A DNA stretch of 64,000 bases from Streptomyces sp. H27-C3 (GCF_030063415.1 NZ_JASITA010000039.1:1-64000); one strand, 5' to 3'; shown: positions 51,338 through 59,895, counted from the first letter of the stretch. Notes: a model not told the origin generated them from the sequence alone. Numbers and translations: made by a program.

Positions 51338-51911
51338 TCCCTTTCCCACCGCTCTCAAGATCCTTGTGGCCGGTGGGTTCGGGGTCGGAAAGACGACCTT
51401 CGTGGGGGCGGTCAGCGAGATCGCACCGCTGAGTACCGAAGAACTGCTCACCCAGGTGAGCGTGGGTACCGACAGTCTGGAGGGCATCGAGGACAAGACC
51501 AGCACGACCGTCGCCATGGACTTCGGCCGGATGACCCTCGACGAACACCATGTGCTCTATCTCTTCGGCACACCCGGCCAGGAACGCTTCTGGTTCATGT
51601 GGGACGAGCTCTCCGAGGGGGCGCTCGGCGCCGTAGTGCTCACCGACACCCGCCGCCTCCAGGACTGCTTCTCCGCCCTGGACTTCTTCGAGCGGCGCGG
51701 CATCGAATTCGTCGTCGCCGTCAATGAGTTCGACGGCGCCCACCGCTACGAACCGGACGAGGTACGGGCCGCGCTGGACCTCAGGCAGGAGACCCCTGTC
51801 GTGCTCTGCGACGCCCGAATCGCCAGCTCCGGGATCCGGACGCTGGTCACTCTGGTCCGGCACCTGCTCACCCTCACCCCGGCCTCGCCGAGCTACGGAG
51901 CGTCCACATGA
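51315..51911 (+). CDS. cvnD: conservon small GTPase (CvnD)
   Basis: 198 residues. P-loop GGFGVGKTTFVGAVSE near 20-35, switch region TTVAMDFGRMTL, G3-like YLFGTPGQERFWFMWDEL. The G4 motif that normally reads NKxD is VNEFDG here. A deviating G4 is usual in this family, so guanine specificity may rely on other contacts. It is expected to be the output switch of the module. Its stop overlaps the start of the GAF gene. Confidence 0.93.
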   Translation: MAYDDGSDPFPTALKILVAGGFGVGKTTFVGAVSEIAPLSTEELLTQVSVGTDSLEGIEDKTSTTVAMDFGRMTLDEHHVLYLFGTPGQERFWFMWDELSEGALGAVVLTDTRRLQDCFSALDFFERRGIEFVVAVNEFDGAHRYEPDEVRAALDLRQETPVVLCDARIASSGIRTLVTLVRHLLTLTPASPSYGAST

Positions 51912-52477
51912 CGTACGACAGGATCGGTCATCTGCTGCTCACTCCCGTCGACAGTGAGGCGCCCGCCCGCGTGCGGCGGCTCCTCCAACTGGGCATCGGA
52001 GACCGGGCCGTACCGGCCTTCGACACCTTCGCCGACCGGCTCGCGGAGATGACCGGAGCTCCGTACTCGATGGTCAACTTCATCGACGAGAACCGGCAGT
52101 TCTTCGCCGGTCTGCACACTCCGACCGGTACGCACACCGGCACGGACCTGGGGGCGGTCGCCGCGGCGGGCAGGATCGGCCGGTTCCTCGCCCGCGACCA
52201 CGGCTACTGCCCGTATGTCGTGGCCCGGCGCAAGGCGCTCGTCCTGGAGGACGTCTGCGACTATCCGCGGTTCGCGGGCAACCCGGTGGTTGATGAAATC
52301 GGCATCCGCTCGTACATGGGAGCACCGCTCATCGACCGGACCGGCCTGGTGCTCGGCACGATCTGTGTCGTAGACACCGAGCCCCGGCGGTGGGGGCGGG
52401 CCGGTCTGGAGACGATCAAAGCGATGGCCGCCGAGCTGGTCGAACAGATCCACCGCGGCGAGGGCGCCCCCTTTTGA
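51908..52477 (+). CDS. GAF-domain protein, fifth gene of the conservon
   Basis: 189 residues with one GAF domain: FDTFADRLAEMTGAPYSMVN, then FIDENRQFFAGL; later ARDHGYCPYVVARRKALVLE, NPVVDEIGIRSYMGAPLIDR, and TICVVDTEPRRW. Such proteins close several Streptomyces conservons, and in redox-sensing GAFs the Cys in DHGYCPYV is conserved, hinting at a cofactor or redox role; that is inference. ATG 51908 overlaps the cvnD stop (ATGA). The second conservon, in the island, lacks this gene. Confidence 0.9.
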   Translation: MTYDRIGHLLLTPVDSEAPARVRRLLQLGIGDRAVPAFDTFADRLAEMTGAPYSMVNFIDENRQFFAGLHTPTGTHTGTDLGAVAAAGRIGRFLARDHGYCPYVVARRKALVLEDVCDYPRFAGNPVVDEIGIRSYMGAPLIDRTGLVLGTICVVDTEPRRWGRAGLETIKAMAAELVEQIHRGEGAPF

Positions 52478-52512
52478 GCTGCTGATCGGCTGTTTCGCGC
52501 GGCCGGCTCAGC

Positions 52513-53226
52513 TCAGCCCCGCCGCTCCAACACGTCGACCGCCAGCTGCCGTACGACCGACTCGTCGACCTCCACGCCGAGCCCGGGGGACTCGGGCACC
52601 CGCGCCGTCCCCTTCTCCACGACGACCGTCCGTGCCGCGTACGGCGAGCCGATGAACTGACGGTCGTTGAGGTCCACGGGGGAGTCGATCCCGTACGCGG
52701 CGAACAGGTGCAGCGAGGCGGCGAGGCCCAGGTCGGAGTCGGTGAGCCCCGACCCCATCAGCTCGACCCCGCGGTCCTCGGCCAGCGCGCACAACCGCCG
52801 GGACAGGGTGAGCCCACCGTTGCGCTGAATCTTGGCGATGGCCACGTCCACCGCTTCCAGGCGTACGAGTCGCGAGGTCGGTGGGGTGGCGCGGGCTCTC
52901 GTCGAGCGCGACCGGCACTGGTGACGACTCGCGCAGCCGCCGCAGGCCCGCGATGTCATTGGCGGGCAGCGGCTGCTCGAAGGCGGTGACGCCGAGCTCG
53001 TGCAGGCGCCGGGCCATGCGCAGGGCTGCGGGGAGTGATCACCCGGTCCGGGTGCTTGCGCTGGGCCTGCTGGAAACCGTCCCTGCTGATCTCGGAAGCG
53101 GTCCCGCTCCGGCAGGTCCGCCGTCTCGGGCGATACCCGCAGCACCCGGTCGTAGAGGACCCAGAGGCTGTCCAGCGTGGAGGTCGCGGCAGGGCCGTGC
53201 TTCTCGTCGCCCGTCATCAGGTCCAT
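52513..53226 (-). pseudogene. transketolase N-terminal scrap next to a broken enolase-superfamily gene
   Basis: Reading leftward from 53226, MTGDEKHGPAATSTLDSLWV and LYDRVLRVSPETADLPERDR match the start region of a transketolase-like N-terminal subunit. That match stops at about 53096. From about 53020 a mandelate-racemase/muconate-lactonizing type enzyme is recognisable: ARRLHELGVTAFEQPLPAND and SSPVPVALDES. After a frame change near 52870 it continues VDVAIAKIQRNGG and GVELMGSGLTDSDLGLAASL, then AYGIDSPVDLNDRQF, to TGA at 52513. Neither piece is complete; the enolase-fold N-terminal cap and several catalytic residues are gone. It looks like two genes collapsed by deletions. Confidence 0.65.
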
Positions 53227-53303
53227 GAGCCGGTTCTAGCCGGTTCAGGTCCCGGTGGCCGTGGACCGTCGGGGAGGCTGTATTTGTCATGCGACTCACC
53301 GTG

Positions 53304-53327
53304 TGACCTCAAGCGCACTTGAGGTCA
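53304..53327. promoter_or_regulatory. SoxR/MerR-type operator
   Basis: TGACCTCAAG-CGCA-CTTGAGGTCA has perfect 10-bp arms and contains CCTCAAGC..ACTTGAGG, very close to the SoxR box. On the minus strand it gives TTGACC at 53328-53323, and the long-spacer layout of MerR-type promoters faces the remnant at 53226-52513. A short ORF from 53290 (TNTASPTVHGHRDL) may be what is left of the original target. No soxR gene is in the window. Confidence 0.6.
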
Positions 53328-53425
53328 AGCACGGAAATGCGGAAAGGGGTTCGTTACCACCGGCCGAAGTGCGGTATCGTTCTCAAGCGCGTTCAGCCGG
53401 GGGAAACCCCAGGCCAGGCGGGCAT

Positions 53426-53500
<75 letters not shown>

Positions 53501-53517
53501 TCAAGAGAGTCGAGGTC

Positions 53518-53562
53518 AGGGCCGGTTTCGGAGCAATCCGAAACCGGCCCTTGATCGTTTTT
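53518..53562 (+). terminator. tRNA-Pro terminator
   Basis: A 15-bp perfect stem (53518-53532 with 53537-53551, loop GCAA) is followed by TGATCGTTTTT, a rare T-run for this genome. It lies 18 bp after the tRNA and inside the island. Confidence 0.88.
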
Positions 53563-53596
53563 GGGGACCAGTTGGGGACCAGAACCCTTAGCCGTG

Positions 53597-54132
53597 TCAG
53601 CGGGCGACCACGATCGGGCTCGGCAGGGAGCGCGGGGCGCGCAGCGCGCTGACGTGTGCCGAGAGAGTGGCGCCGGCGGCGGTGATCTTGTGCACGTCGG
53701 GGTGCAGATACTTCTGGGTGGTGGTCAGCGAGCCGTGCCCGGCGATCTTGCGCAGGACGTGGACCTGGACCCCGCATCGGCGAACCACGTGAGTCCATGG
53801 CGGCGCAGGTGCTCGTACCCAAGCTTGGTGACGACGTTGTCCCAGTGGGTGGGGTCACGCAGGACCGCGGTGGAGACACGGCTGCCCCGAGGCCTGGTGA
53901 ACATGCGGGCATCCGGATCGGGGCCGACGGCCGGAACGTGCTGGGCGACGAGCGGGCGGATCTCCGGACAGTCCAGATCCAGTTCGTGGTGTCGCGATGA
54001 CCGCCAGTTGCCGTCCGATCTCCCAGCCGCAGGCCCGGAGCACCAAGGTGAGCAGCACGCCGTACAGGAGCAGAGGTGGTAGCGGGCCACCGGCAGTTGG
54101 GACATGAGGCCGGACAGGGCGACCGCCCGCAA
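53597..54132 (-). pseudogene. int: tyrosine recombinase (integrase) remnant
   Basis: The C-terminal catalytic domain is readable: CPEIRPLVAQHV, MFTRPRGSRVSTAVLRDPTH, VTKLGYEHLRRH-GLTWFADAG and, after a frame change near 53778, VQVHVLRKIAGHGSLTTTQK with the nucleophile Tyr in QKYLHPDV. Intact relatives read RRHDLRHTGLTWFADAG, so the H-x-x-R box is deleted, and one G is missing in the run that should encode AGVQV. The N-terminal half is also absent or scrambled (54133-54330 holds only scraps). It cannot be active. Confidence 0.8.
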
Positions 54133-54501
54133 GGATGGCGGCCGCGAGGGCGCAGGCGCGGATCTGCAGGCCCGTGAAGAGCCACAGCTGACGGACGGCC
54201 GTGAGCACCGACGTCATGCCGGCTAAGACGTGCGACCGGGGGAGCGGGTCGCCCTGCCTGCACGAACACGCCTGTGCCCAGGCGTCAGGTGAACGCCAAC
54301 GTCCGGTGTGCAACGTCTCCGTCGCCTTTACCACATGTGGCCAACGGAAGTCATCCCTCCGTTTCTTCGGTGCGGCCGGTTATGATCGGTACCCCACATC
54401 GCGTCAAAGCCGAACCGGACTTCCCCCAGTCCTGACCCCAGGACTGCGTCTGGTCTCGGCTGTTGGGCCGTCCCCACTGTTTCCCCGCTCTCCGAGGACT
54501 G

Positions 54502-56832
54502 ATGTCTCCTATAGAACCCGAAGGCACACGAGGGCAGTTGTCGACTCGTCGGCGGCGTACTCTGCGCCTGCGTACGCTGCTCATTTGGCTGGCAATCGTC
54601 CCTATTCTGGCGATGAGTGCCCAAGTGGTCAAGACCGTACAGCCCCTGATGCACCAGTCGGAGCAACTGCGCGCTGATGTGGCAGTTGGTGAGCGGATCG
54701 ACGTACCCCTGACCAGACTGATGGTCAAAATCCAGGATGAGCGGACGATGACCGCCACATGGTGGGCGGGCGGCTCCGTGTCCGAAAAACAACTGCGCGA
54801 GCGGCGCGCGGCCACGGACCGGTCCGCGGACGAGTTCCGCCGGGCAGCGGACGGAGCTCTGGCGGCGACCGGGCGCGAGGACGGACATTACGTCGCGGAG
54901 CTGAAGCACGGCCTCGCGGACCTGGCCGCGTTCCGCGAGCGCGCGGACGCCCGCAGCGGGGACGCGGATCGGACGATCGGCTACTACTCCGACCTCGTCG
55001 ACCGCATCATCCGGGTCTACCAGAACGAGTTCAGCCATGCGGAAGACGCCGAGCTCATCCAGGAGAGCGGCGTGGTCGTCACGGTGTTCACGGTGTCCGA
55101 GATGGTGGCACGCGAGACCACCCTTCTCGCCTCGGCCGGGCCGTCCAGGCGTCTGAGCCCCTCCGGGTTCGCCGAATTCGTCAACTCCGTCGGATCCCAG
55201 CGGTACCAGTACGACGAGTGGGTCGCGCCGTATCTGACGGCCGAGGACAAAGCGGCCTACGACCAGGTCTTCGCCTCGCACGGCTGGAAGACGAAGGTCC
55301 GCATCGAGGACGCGGTCATCTCCGACCACCAGAACACCGCGTCCGGCATCACGCTGCCCAAGGAGGCCGACGCCTGGCGGACCGCGTATGACAAGTTCGC
55401 GGCGCGCCTTGCCGCGCTCGACGCGGAACAGGGGCGAGCACTACTCGTGCGCGCCGACGCCAAGGCCACGCAGCTGGAGAACGAGGTCATCTGGCTGATC
55501 GTCGGAAACGGCGCAGCCGTCCTTGCCGTCGCGGCCGTCATCGTGCTCACCACGCGCTCCGTGCTCCGCCGCCTGCGCGGTCTGCACCGACGTACCGTGG
55601 CCATGGCTGAGGAGACGCTGCCGGATGTCGTGGCCCGGCTTCAGCGCGGGCAGCCCGTCGACGACGATGCGCTGCCCGCGGTGAGCGGAGACCAGGACGA
55701 GGTCGGACGTATCAGCGACGCGTTCGCCCAGGTCGTCTCCGTATCCGTTGACGGGCATGCGCGGCTCGCGGCCGAGCGTCAGGGCTTCGGTATGTTCGCC
55801 GCGGGCATCGCCTCGCGCACCGGAAACCTGGTCAGCCGCCAGTTGGCCCTCACCGACGAACTACAGGACGCCTTCGGTCACGACGAGGAGCTTCTCGCCC
55901 GGCTGATGCGATCCGACCAGTTGACGGTGGGTATGCGGCGGCAGATCGAGAACCTGCTCATCCTGGCAGGTGGGGAGATCCCCGATCCGCACACCGAGCC
56001 CATGCGCGTTGCCGACCTGCTGCGCGAAGCCGCCGCGGAAGTCGAGGACTTCCGGCGGATCGAGCGCCAGGCCCTGGACGAGATCAGCGTGGTACCGAGG
56101 GTGATCAGCGAGATCAGCCACCTCCTGGCAGAACTCCTCGACAACGCCACCCGGTTCTCCCCGCCGCAGTCGAAGGTGGTCGTCCGTGCCGAACTGGTGA
56201 CAGACGGGCTCTTGGTCGACATCGAGGACCGCGGGCCTCGGGTGACCGCCGCAACCTACGAGGAGATGAACGGGCGTCTGCAGTCGGCCCCGCCGTATTC
56301 CGTCCTGGCACAGAACGCGCACCGGCTCGGACTCTTCGTGGTCGGCCACATCGCCGAACAGCTCGGGGCCACAGTGACGCTGCGCCGCTCGGTGTACGGG
56401 GGGACGTCGGCCGTGGTGATCCTTCCCGGGGAACTCCTTGTGCCGACCGAACCGGTCCGGGCAGGAGAGGAAGCGCCGCGTGCGGTGGCGACGCCCGCCC
56501 TGGCACCGGGCCCGCTCGACGAACGCGAGCCCGAGCTGGTCCTGCACGCGAAGACCGGGTCGGCCCACCGTAGGACGCCGGAGCGTCTGCCCGAGCGACC
56601 GGTGGAGAGTAAGCCGTCGGTCTCTTCCGTGACACGGAACGGGGACGCGAAGCCGACCCTCCCCGAGCGGGTCCCGCAGGCTCACATCACCGAGCAGCTC
56701 CGCGCGCCACAGGCACCGAAGACTGCCGTCCATCAGGATGCGGCGACACCCGAAGAAGTGGCCGACGCCTGGGCGGACTACGAACACGGGACTCAGGCAG
56801 TGGAAGAAGAACTCCGACGGGATCAGCCATGA
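54502..56832 (+). CDS. cvnA: conservon sensor ATPase with NIT domain (CvnA), island copy
   Basis: 776 residues. TM1 about 22-42 (LIWLAIVPILAMSAQVVKT). A periplasmic nitrate/nitrite-sensing (NIT)-type helical domain spans about 45-310 (DVPLTRLMVKIQDERTMTAT). TM2 lies near 330-352, followed by a HAMP-like linker, a helical dimer region and HATPase. The N-box is good (SHLLAELLDNATRFSPPQSK) but the G1 box reads VDIEDRGPRVTAATYEEMN, where relatives have DRGLGM, so the second glycine is lost. The tail is Pro/Glu-rich. ATG 54502 follows CGAGGA. Confidence 0.9.
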   Translation: MSPIEPEGTRGQLSTRRRRTLRLRTLLIWLAIVPILAMSAQVVKTVQPLMHQSEQLRADVAVGERIDVPLTRLMVKIQDERTMTATWWAGGSVSEKQLRERRAATDRSADEFRRAADGALAATGREDGHYVAELKHGLADLAAFRERADARSGDADRTIGYYSDLVDRIIRVYQNEFSHAEDAELIQESGVVVTVFTVSEMVARETTLLASAGPSRRLSPSGFAEFVNSVGSQRYQYDEWVAPYLTAEDKAAYDQVFASHGWKTKVRIEDAVISDHQNTASGITLPKEADAWRTAYDKFAARLAALDAEQGRALLVRADAKATQLENEVIWLIVGNGAAVLAVAAVIVLTTRSVLRRLRGLHRRTVAMAEETLPDVVARLQRGQPVDDDALPAVSGDQDEVGRISDAFAQVVSVSVDGHARLAAERQGFGMFAAGIASRTGNLVSRQLALTDELQDAFGHDEELLARLMRSDQLTVGMRRQIENLLILAGGEIPDPHTEPMRVADLLREAAAEVEDFRRIERQALDEISVVPRVISEISHLLAELLDNATRFSPPQSKVVVRAELVTDGLLVDIEDRGPRVTAATYEEMNGRLQSAPPYSVLAQNAHRLGLFVVGHIAEQLGATVTLRRSVYGGTSAVVILPGELLVPTEPVRAGEEAPRAVATPALAPGPLDEREPELVLHAKTGSAHRRTPERLPERPVESKPSVSSVTRNGDAKPTLPERVPQAHITEQLRAPQAPKTAVHQDAATPEEVADAWADYEHGTQAVEEELRRDQP

Positions 56833-57230
56833 CGACAACGAACGACATGATCTACAGCGTCCTGGACAACAATCTGAGCAGGATCGCCGGCATCCAGGGA
56901 GCCGTACTCCTGTCCAACGACGGGATCAAGCTCAGCTCGTACGAGCTGGAACGGGATCAGGCGGAGCGCATAGCCGCCGCTTCCTCCGGCATCGCTTCCA
57001 CGATGAAGGCGATATCCAGGGAGGTCGACGGCGGCCGGGTGATCCGCCAGCTGGTCGAGATGGACGACTGCTATCTCTGCATCGTCGGGTGCGGGGAGGG
57101 CAGCACGCTCATCGTCGTGACCTCCCGCAAGGCGCGGCTGGGGGAGCTGGGCGGTGAAGCCGTGCGCACCGCCCAGGCGCTCGGTGAGTGGCTGAGCACG
57201 CCTGATCGCGGCCAGGCGCAGCCGTCGTAA
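56829..57230 (+). CDS. cvnB: roadblock/LC7 domain protein (CvnB), island copy
   Basis: 133 residues with the roadblock fold: MIYSVLDNNLSRIAGIQGAV, then LLSNDGIKLSSYELERDQAE, and MDDCYLCIVGCGEGSTLIVV. It overlaps the sensor gene by four bases (ATGA). It is clearly diverged from the chromosomal CvnB at 50529, so the island module is an independent acquisition and not a recent duplication. Confidence 0.92.
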   Translation: MTTTNDMIYSVLDNNLSRIAGIQGAVLLSNDGIKLSSYELERDQAERIAAASSGIASTMKAISREVDGGRVIRQLVEMDDCYLCIVGCGEGSTLIVVTSRKARLGELGGEAVRTAQALGEWLSTPDRGQAQPS

Positions 57231-57601
57231 TGGCGGACGAGCCCGAGCCGCGAGAGGGAGGCCACCGCCGGACGCGGCTGTACGCGCTGACCGATGGACG
57301 TACGGCGGCCGCACACACCGCCCTCACCATGGACACCACGATCACGGCTGTGGCCGTCGCGGACGGCCACAGCGGTCTGCCCAGCGAGTGGCAGGCCATC
57401 CTTGCGATGTGTTCGCCTCCGGCCGGCCGGGCGGTCGCCGAGATCGCGGCGCGCATGCGCATCCGCCTCACTCCGATGACGCTGCTTCTCGGCGAACTCG
57501 CGGATCGAGGGCTGATCGAGCACCGGCCGCCCCTGGAAGAGACCGAGACCACCAATGTCCACCTGCTCATGAGAATCAGGGACAACCTTGCCCGGATATG
57601 A
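57230..57601 (+). CDS. cvnC: DUF742 protein (CvnC), island copy
   Basis: 123 residues: RRTRLYALTDGRTAAAHTAL, then LAMCSPPAGRAVAEIAARMR, and LTPMTLLLGELADRGLIEHR. The usual RPY motif is reduced to RLYALTDGRT. ATG 57230 overlaps the preceding stop (TAATG). Its end overlaps the GTPase start by 14 bases. Confidence 0.9.
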   Translation: MADEPEPREGGHRRTRLYALTDGRTAAAHTALTMDTTITAVAVADGHSGLPSEWQAILAMCSPPAGRAVAEIAARMRIRLTPMTLLLGELADRGLIEHRPPLEETETTNVHLLMRIRDNLARI

Positions 57602-58178
57602 CACCCCTGCCCAGGAAGCAGCCCCCGTCAAGATCCTCATCGCTGGGGGATTCGGCGTCGGCAAGACGACCCTGGTCGAGACGGTCTCCGAGATCGAGCC
57701 GTTGCGCACCGAGGAGCGGTTGACGAGCGCGGGCGTCGGCGTCGATGACCTCGAGGGCATCGAGTCCAAGGCGGTTACCACCGTCGCGATGGACTTCGGC
57801 CGCATCACCCTCACCGACGCACGGGTCGTGCTCTACCTGTTCGGCACACCTGGCCAGGAGCGCTTCTGGTTCATGTGGGACGACCTGCTGAACGGGGCAC
57901 TCGGGGCGATCGTCCTTGTCGACACACGACGCCTCGACCGCAGTTTCCCGGCCGTCGACTTCTTCGAGAACCGAGGGCTTCCGTTCGTGGTCGCCGCGAA
58001 CTGCTTCCACGGCGAACAGCCCTACACCGCCGAGGAGATCAGGGGGGCGCTGCATCTGCGTGACCCGAACACACCCATCCACTTGCTCGATGCCCGCTCC
58101 CGTGACGACGCGCGCGGTGCGCTGCTCTCGCTTCTGGACATGCTCATCACCAAAGCCGGGGTCGCGGCGACCGGCTGA
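57588..58178 (+). CDS. cvnD: conservon small GTPase (CvnD), island copy
   Basis: 196 residues from TTG 57588. P-loop IAGGFGVGKTTLVETVSEIE, switch TTVAMDFGRITL, YLFGTPGQERFWFMWDDLLN. The G4 position reads VVAANCFHGEQ, with no Lys or Asp, so base recognition differs from classical GTPases and from the chromosomal copy (VNEFDG). No GAF gene follows; the module ends here. Confidence 0.9.
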   Translation: MPGYDTPAQEAAPVKILIAGGFGVGKTTLVETVSEIEPLRTEERLTSAGVGVDDLEGIESKAVTTVAMDFGRITLTDARVVLYLFGTPGQERFWFMWDDLLNGALGAIVLVDTRRLDRSFPAVDFFENRGLPFVVAANCFHGEQPYTAEEIRGALHLRDPNTPIHLLDARSRDDARGALLSLLDMLITKAGVAATG

Positions 58179-58189
58179 CTGCGGCCTGC

Positions 58190-58331
58190 CACGTGGTGGC
58201 GTGGAGGCGCACGACCGCGGCCAGGGAATGGCGACCGAGCTGAGTGAGGGGCGCAGGACGTCACTGGCCTGGCCTGTCCAGCAGAGGCGGAAGTCGCGGT
58301 GCCGCCACGGGCTCGCGTCCACGGAGGTCAT
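58190..58331 (-). pseudogene. 5' scrap of an MFS transporter gene
   Basis: From ATG 58331 leftward: MTSVDASPWRHRDFRLCWTG, then QASDVL and LSSVAIP; in the next frame LAAVVRLHATTWQAA. This is the first helix region of a major-facilitator transporter (normally WRHRDFRLxWTGQ and SSVAIPLAAV). It is cut at about 58190, right behind the GTPase stop, and frameshifted. It may mark the right-hand edge of a deletion within the island. Confidence 0.65.
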
Positions 58332-58538
58332 GTGCTGCCGTCCACCGGGGCCGCCGCCGCCCGTGTGCTGTACGCGTAGGGAGTGAAATGCGCGGAAGCG
58401 TGATCGATGGGAAGGTCGCCATGGGGGACCAGTTGGGGACCAGACGGTGTCCGCGCACCTGAACGGCACGCATGGCACCGCACGCTGGACACCCTGATTT
58501 CTCGCTGTATGTGCAGACAAAAGGGATTATCTCTGCTC

Positions 58539-58581
58539 CTGGGGGTCAAGGGGTCGCAGGTTCAAATCCTGTCGTCCCGAC
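58539..58581 (+). repeat. attR: 43-bp direct repeat
   Basis: An exact copy of 53458-53500. It is only the 3' portion of the tRNA and lacks acceptor 5' and D arms, so it is not a gene. Confidence 0.9.
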
Positions 58582-58604
58582 AGCAACGTCGGAAATCTCC
58601 GCAG

Positions 58605-58634
58605 CTCAGGGGCCATCTTCGGGTGGCCCCTGAG
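58605..58634. terminator. hairpin after attR, probably the original tRNA-Pro terminator
   Basis: CTCAGGGGCCA and TGGCCCCTGAG are perfect 11-bp arms around TCTTCGGG. Positioned 24 bp after the attR tRNA end, it looks like the terminator that followed the tRNA before integration. It can also serve the convergent dehydrogenase gene. Confidence 0.7.
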
Positions 58635-58683
58635 GCGTTTCCGGGAACATCGCAGCGTGCCTGATGGCCCGTATCCCCGATTC

Positions 58684-59694
58684 CTACGCGCGGGTCCCGG
58701 CACGGGCGGGGTCGACGGCGTGCCGCAGGGGCTCGTGCCGGACCAGGCGGCGGAGCTCGTCGCGGACCAGCTCGCCCAGGCGCGCCCGTTCGGACCCCAT
58801 GGCGCCGGCCAGGTGCGGGGTGAGGGCGACATTGGGCAGCGTGAACAGGGGCGAATCGGGCCCCGGTGGCTCGGGCCAGGTCACGTCGAGGACAGCGGTG
58901 AGATCGGGCCTGCGGCGCAGGACGCCGATGGCTGCGGGTTCGTCCAGCAGCGCCCCGCGGGCCGTATTGATCACCGTTGCTCCCTGCTTGAGCAGGGAAA
59001 GCAGCCGGTCGCCGACCAGGGCCTCGGTCTCCGGCAGCAGGGGCGCGTGCAGGCTGACGACCTCACAGGTCGCGAAGAGCTCGCCCGTATCGACGAGTCG
59101 TACGCCCAACTCGTTTGCGCCCGCGGCGTCGAGCGTCGGGTCGGTGGCCAGCACCTCGATGCCGAACTGCCGCAGGTGGGCCGCGACGAGGCGGCCGATC
59201 TGGCCCAGGCCCAGCAGACCGACCCGGGAGCCGTACGCGCCGGGGACGGGCGGATCCTGCGGAAAGCCGCGGCTGTCCCTGACCTCCCGGGAGATGCGGT
59301 GCACCTGCTTCAGCCCCAGCAGGATCTGGGCCAGGGTGAATTGCGCGACCGGTAGGGCGTTGGCGGCTGCCGCGGAGACGATGGGGATCCGCCGGGCCCA
59401 GAACTCCGGTGTCGTCAGGTGCCGCACCGAGCCGCCCGCCACGAGTACCGCTCGCAGCCGTGGGGCGTGGCTGAGCAGTTCGGCATCGAGGACCGGCGCG
59501 CCCCATCCGGAGATCAGGACGTCCACCTCGCTCAACACCTCAAGGTTGCAGGCGAGTTGGGCGCGAGTGAGCGGCGGGCCCTGCCACCGGGCGAGGCGGC
59601 CGATCTCCTCCAGGACCGCTGCCGGGTAGACATCGGCCCTGCGCTCCTCCTCCATCACGAGCAGTGCGGTCGGAGCCTGTGCTGCTTCAGCCAT
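58684..59694 (-). CDS. D-isomer-specific 2-hydroxyacid dehydrogenase
   Basis: 336 residues with the two-domain hydroxyacid dehydrogenase layout. NAD motif: GSRVGLLGLGQIGRLVAAHL. Catalytic Arg in VINTARGALLDEPA; catalytic His in NVALTPHLAGAMGSERARLG. The Glu of the usual relay should lie in DVTWPEPPGPDSPLFTLPNV. It reduces or oxidises 2-keto/2-hydroxy acids in the cytoplasm. It is divergent from a carbohydrate ABC transporter, so a sugar-derived acid is a reasonable guess. Confidence 0.92.
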   Translation of the reverse strand: MAEAAQAPTALLVMEEERRADVYPAAVLEEIGRLARWQGPPLTRAQLACNLEVLSEVDVLISGWGAPVLDAELLSHAPRLRAVLVAGGSVRHLTTPEFWARRIPIVSAAAANALPVAQFTLAQILLGLKQVHRISREVRDSRGFPQDPPVPGAYGSRVGLLGLGQIGRLVAAHLRQFGIEVLATDPTLDAAGANELGVRLVDTGELFATCEVVSLHAPLLPETEALVGDRLLSLLKQGATVINTARGALLDEPAAIGVLRRRPDLTAVLDVTWPEPPGPDSPLFTLPNVALTPHLAGAMGSERARLGELVRDELRRLVRHEPLRHAVDPARAGTRA

Positions 59695-59827
59695 CTTTTC
59701 CGGTCCCTTGCGTGCTTGTGTCGACTTGCTGCCGTGCGCCGCGACCGCACAATACGTCGGATGTGTTCAGCTGTCGGACGCGCCTCGACCCACCTTGACG
59801 CCGAAGATTTACACAGTCATCCGACTA

Positions 59828-59895
59828 TTGACCCCTGTCCAACCGAGACGTTAGCGTCCCCGGCAAGCGCTTTCTAGATCTGTGAACGCTGTTCA
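59828..59895 (+). promoter_or_regulatory. promoter and operator region of the sugar transporter operon
   Basis: TTGACC (59828-59833) and TAGCGT (59852-59857), 18 bp apart, fit the principal sigma factor. Just downstream come AAGCGCTT (59865-59872), the core of LacI-family operators, and TGAAC-GCT-GTTCA (59883-59895), a second perfect dyad. A LacI-type repressor acting at the transcription start is inferred. No regulator gene is in the window. Confidence 0.6.

Larger units (their letters stand above)
53501..58581. mobile_element. decayed integrative island carrying a conservon
   Basis: About 5.1 kb bounded by the 43-bp repeats. Contents in order: tRNA terminator hairpin, a broken tyrosine integrase on the minus strand next to attL, a complete cvnA-B-C-D set on the plus strand, and an MFS 5' scrap near attR. 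A further 21-bp identity (starting GGGGACCAGTTGGGGACC) occurs at 53563-53583 and 58424-58444, inside the two ends. No replication, transfer or excisionase gene is visible, so it cannot mobilise itself. Confidence 0.8.

Noticed and set aside
58539..58581. Second tRNA-Pro gene
   Set aside because: Only the anticodon-loop-to-3'-end part is present; acceptor 5' strand and D arm are missing, so it is an attachment-site copy.
53501..58581. Conjugative element or prophage
   Set aside because: No replication, FtsK-like transfer, structural or lysis genes, and the integrase is dead. Only a small decayed island can be supported.
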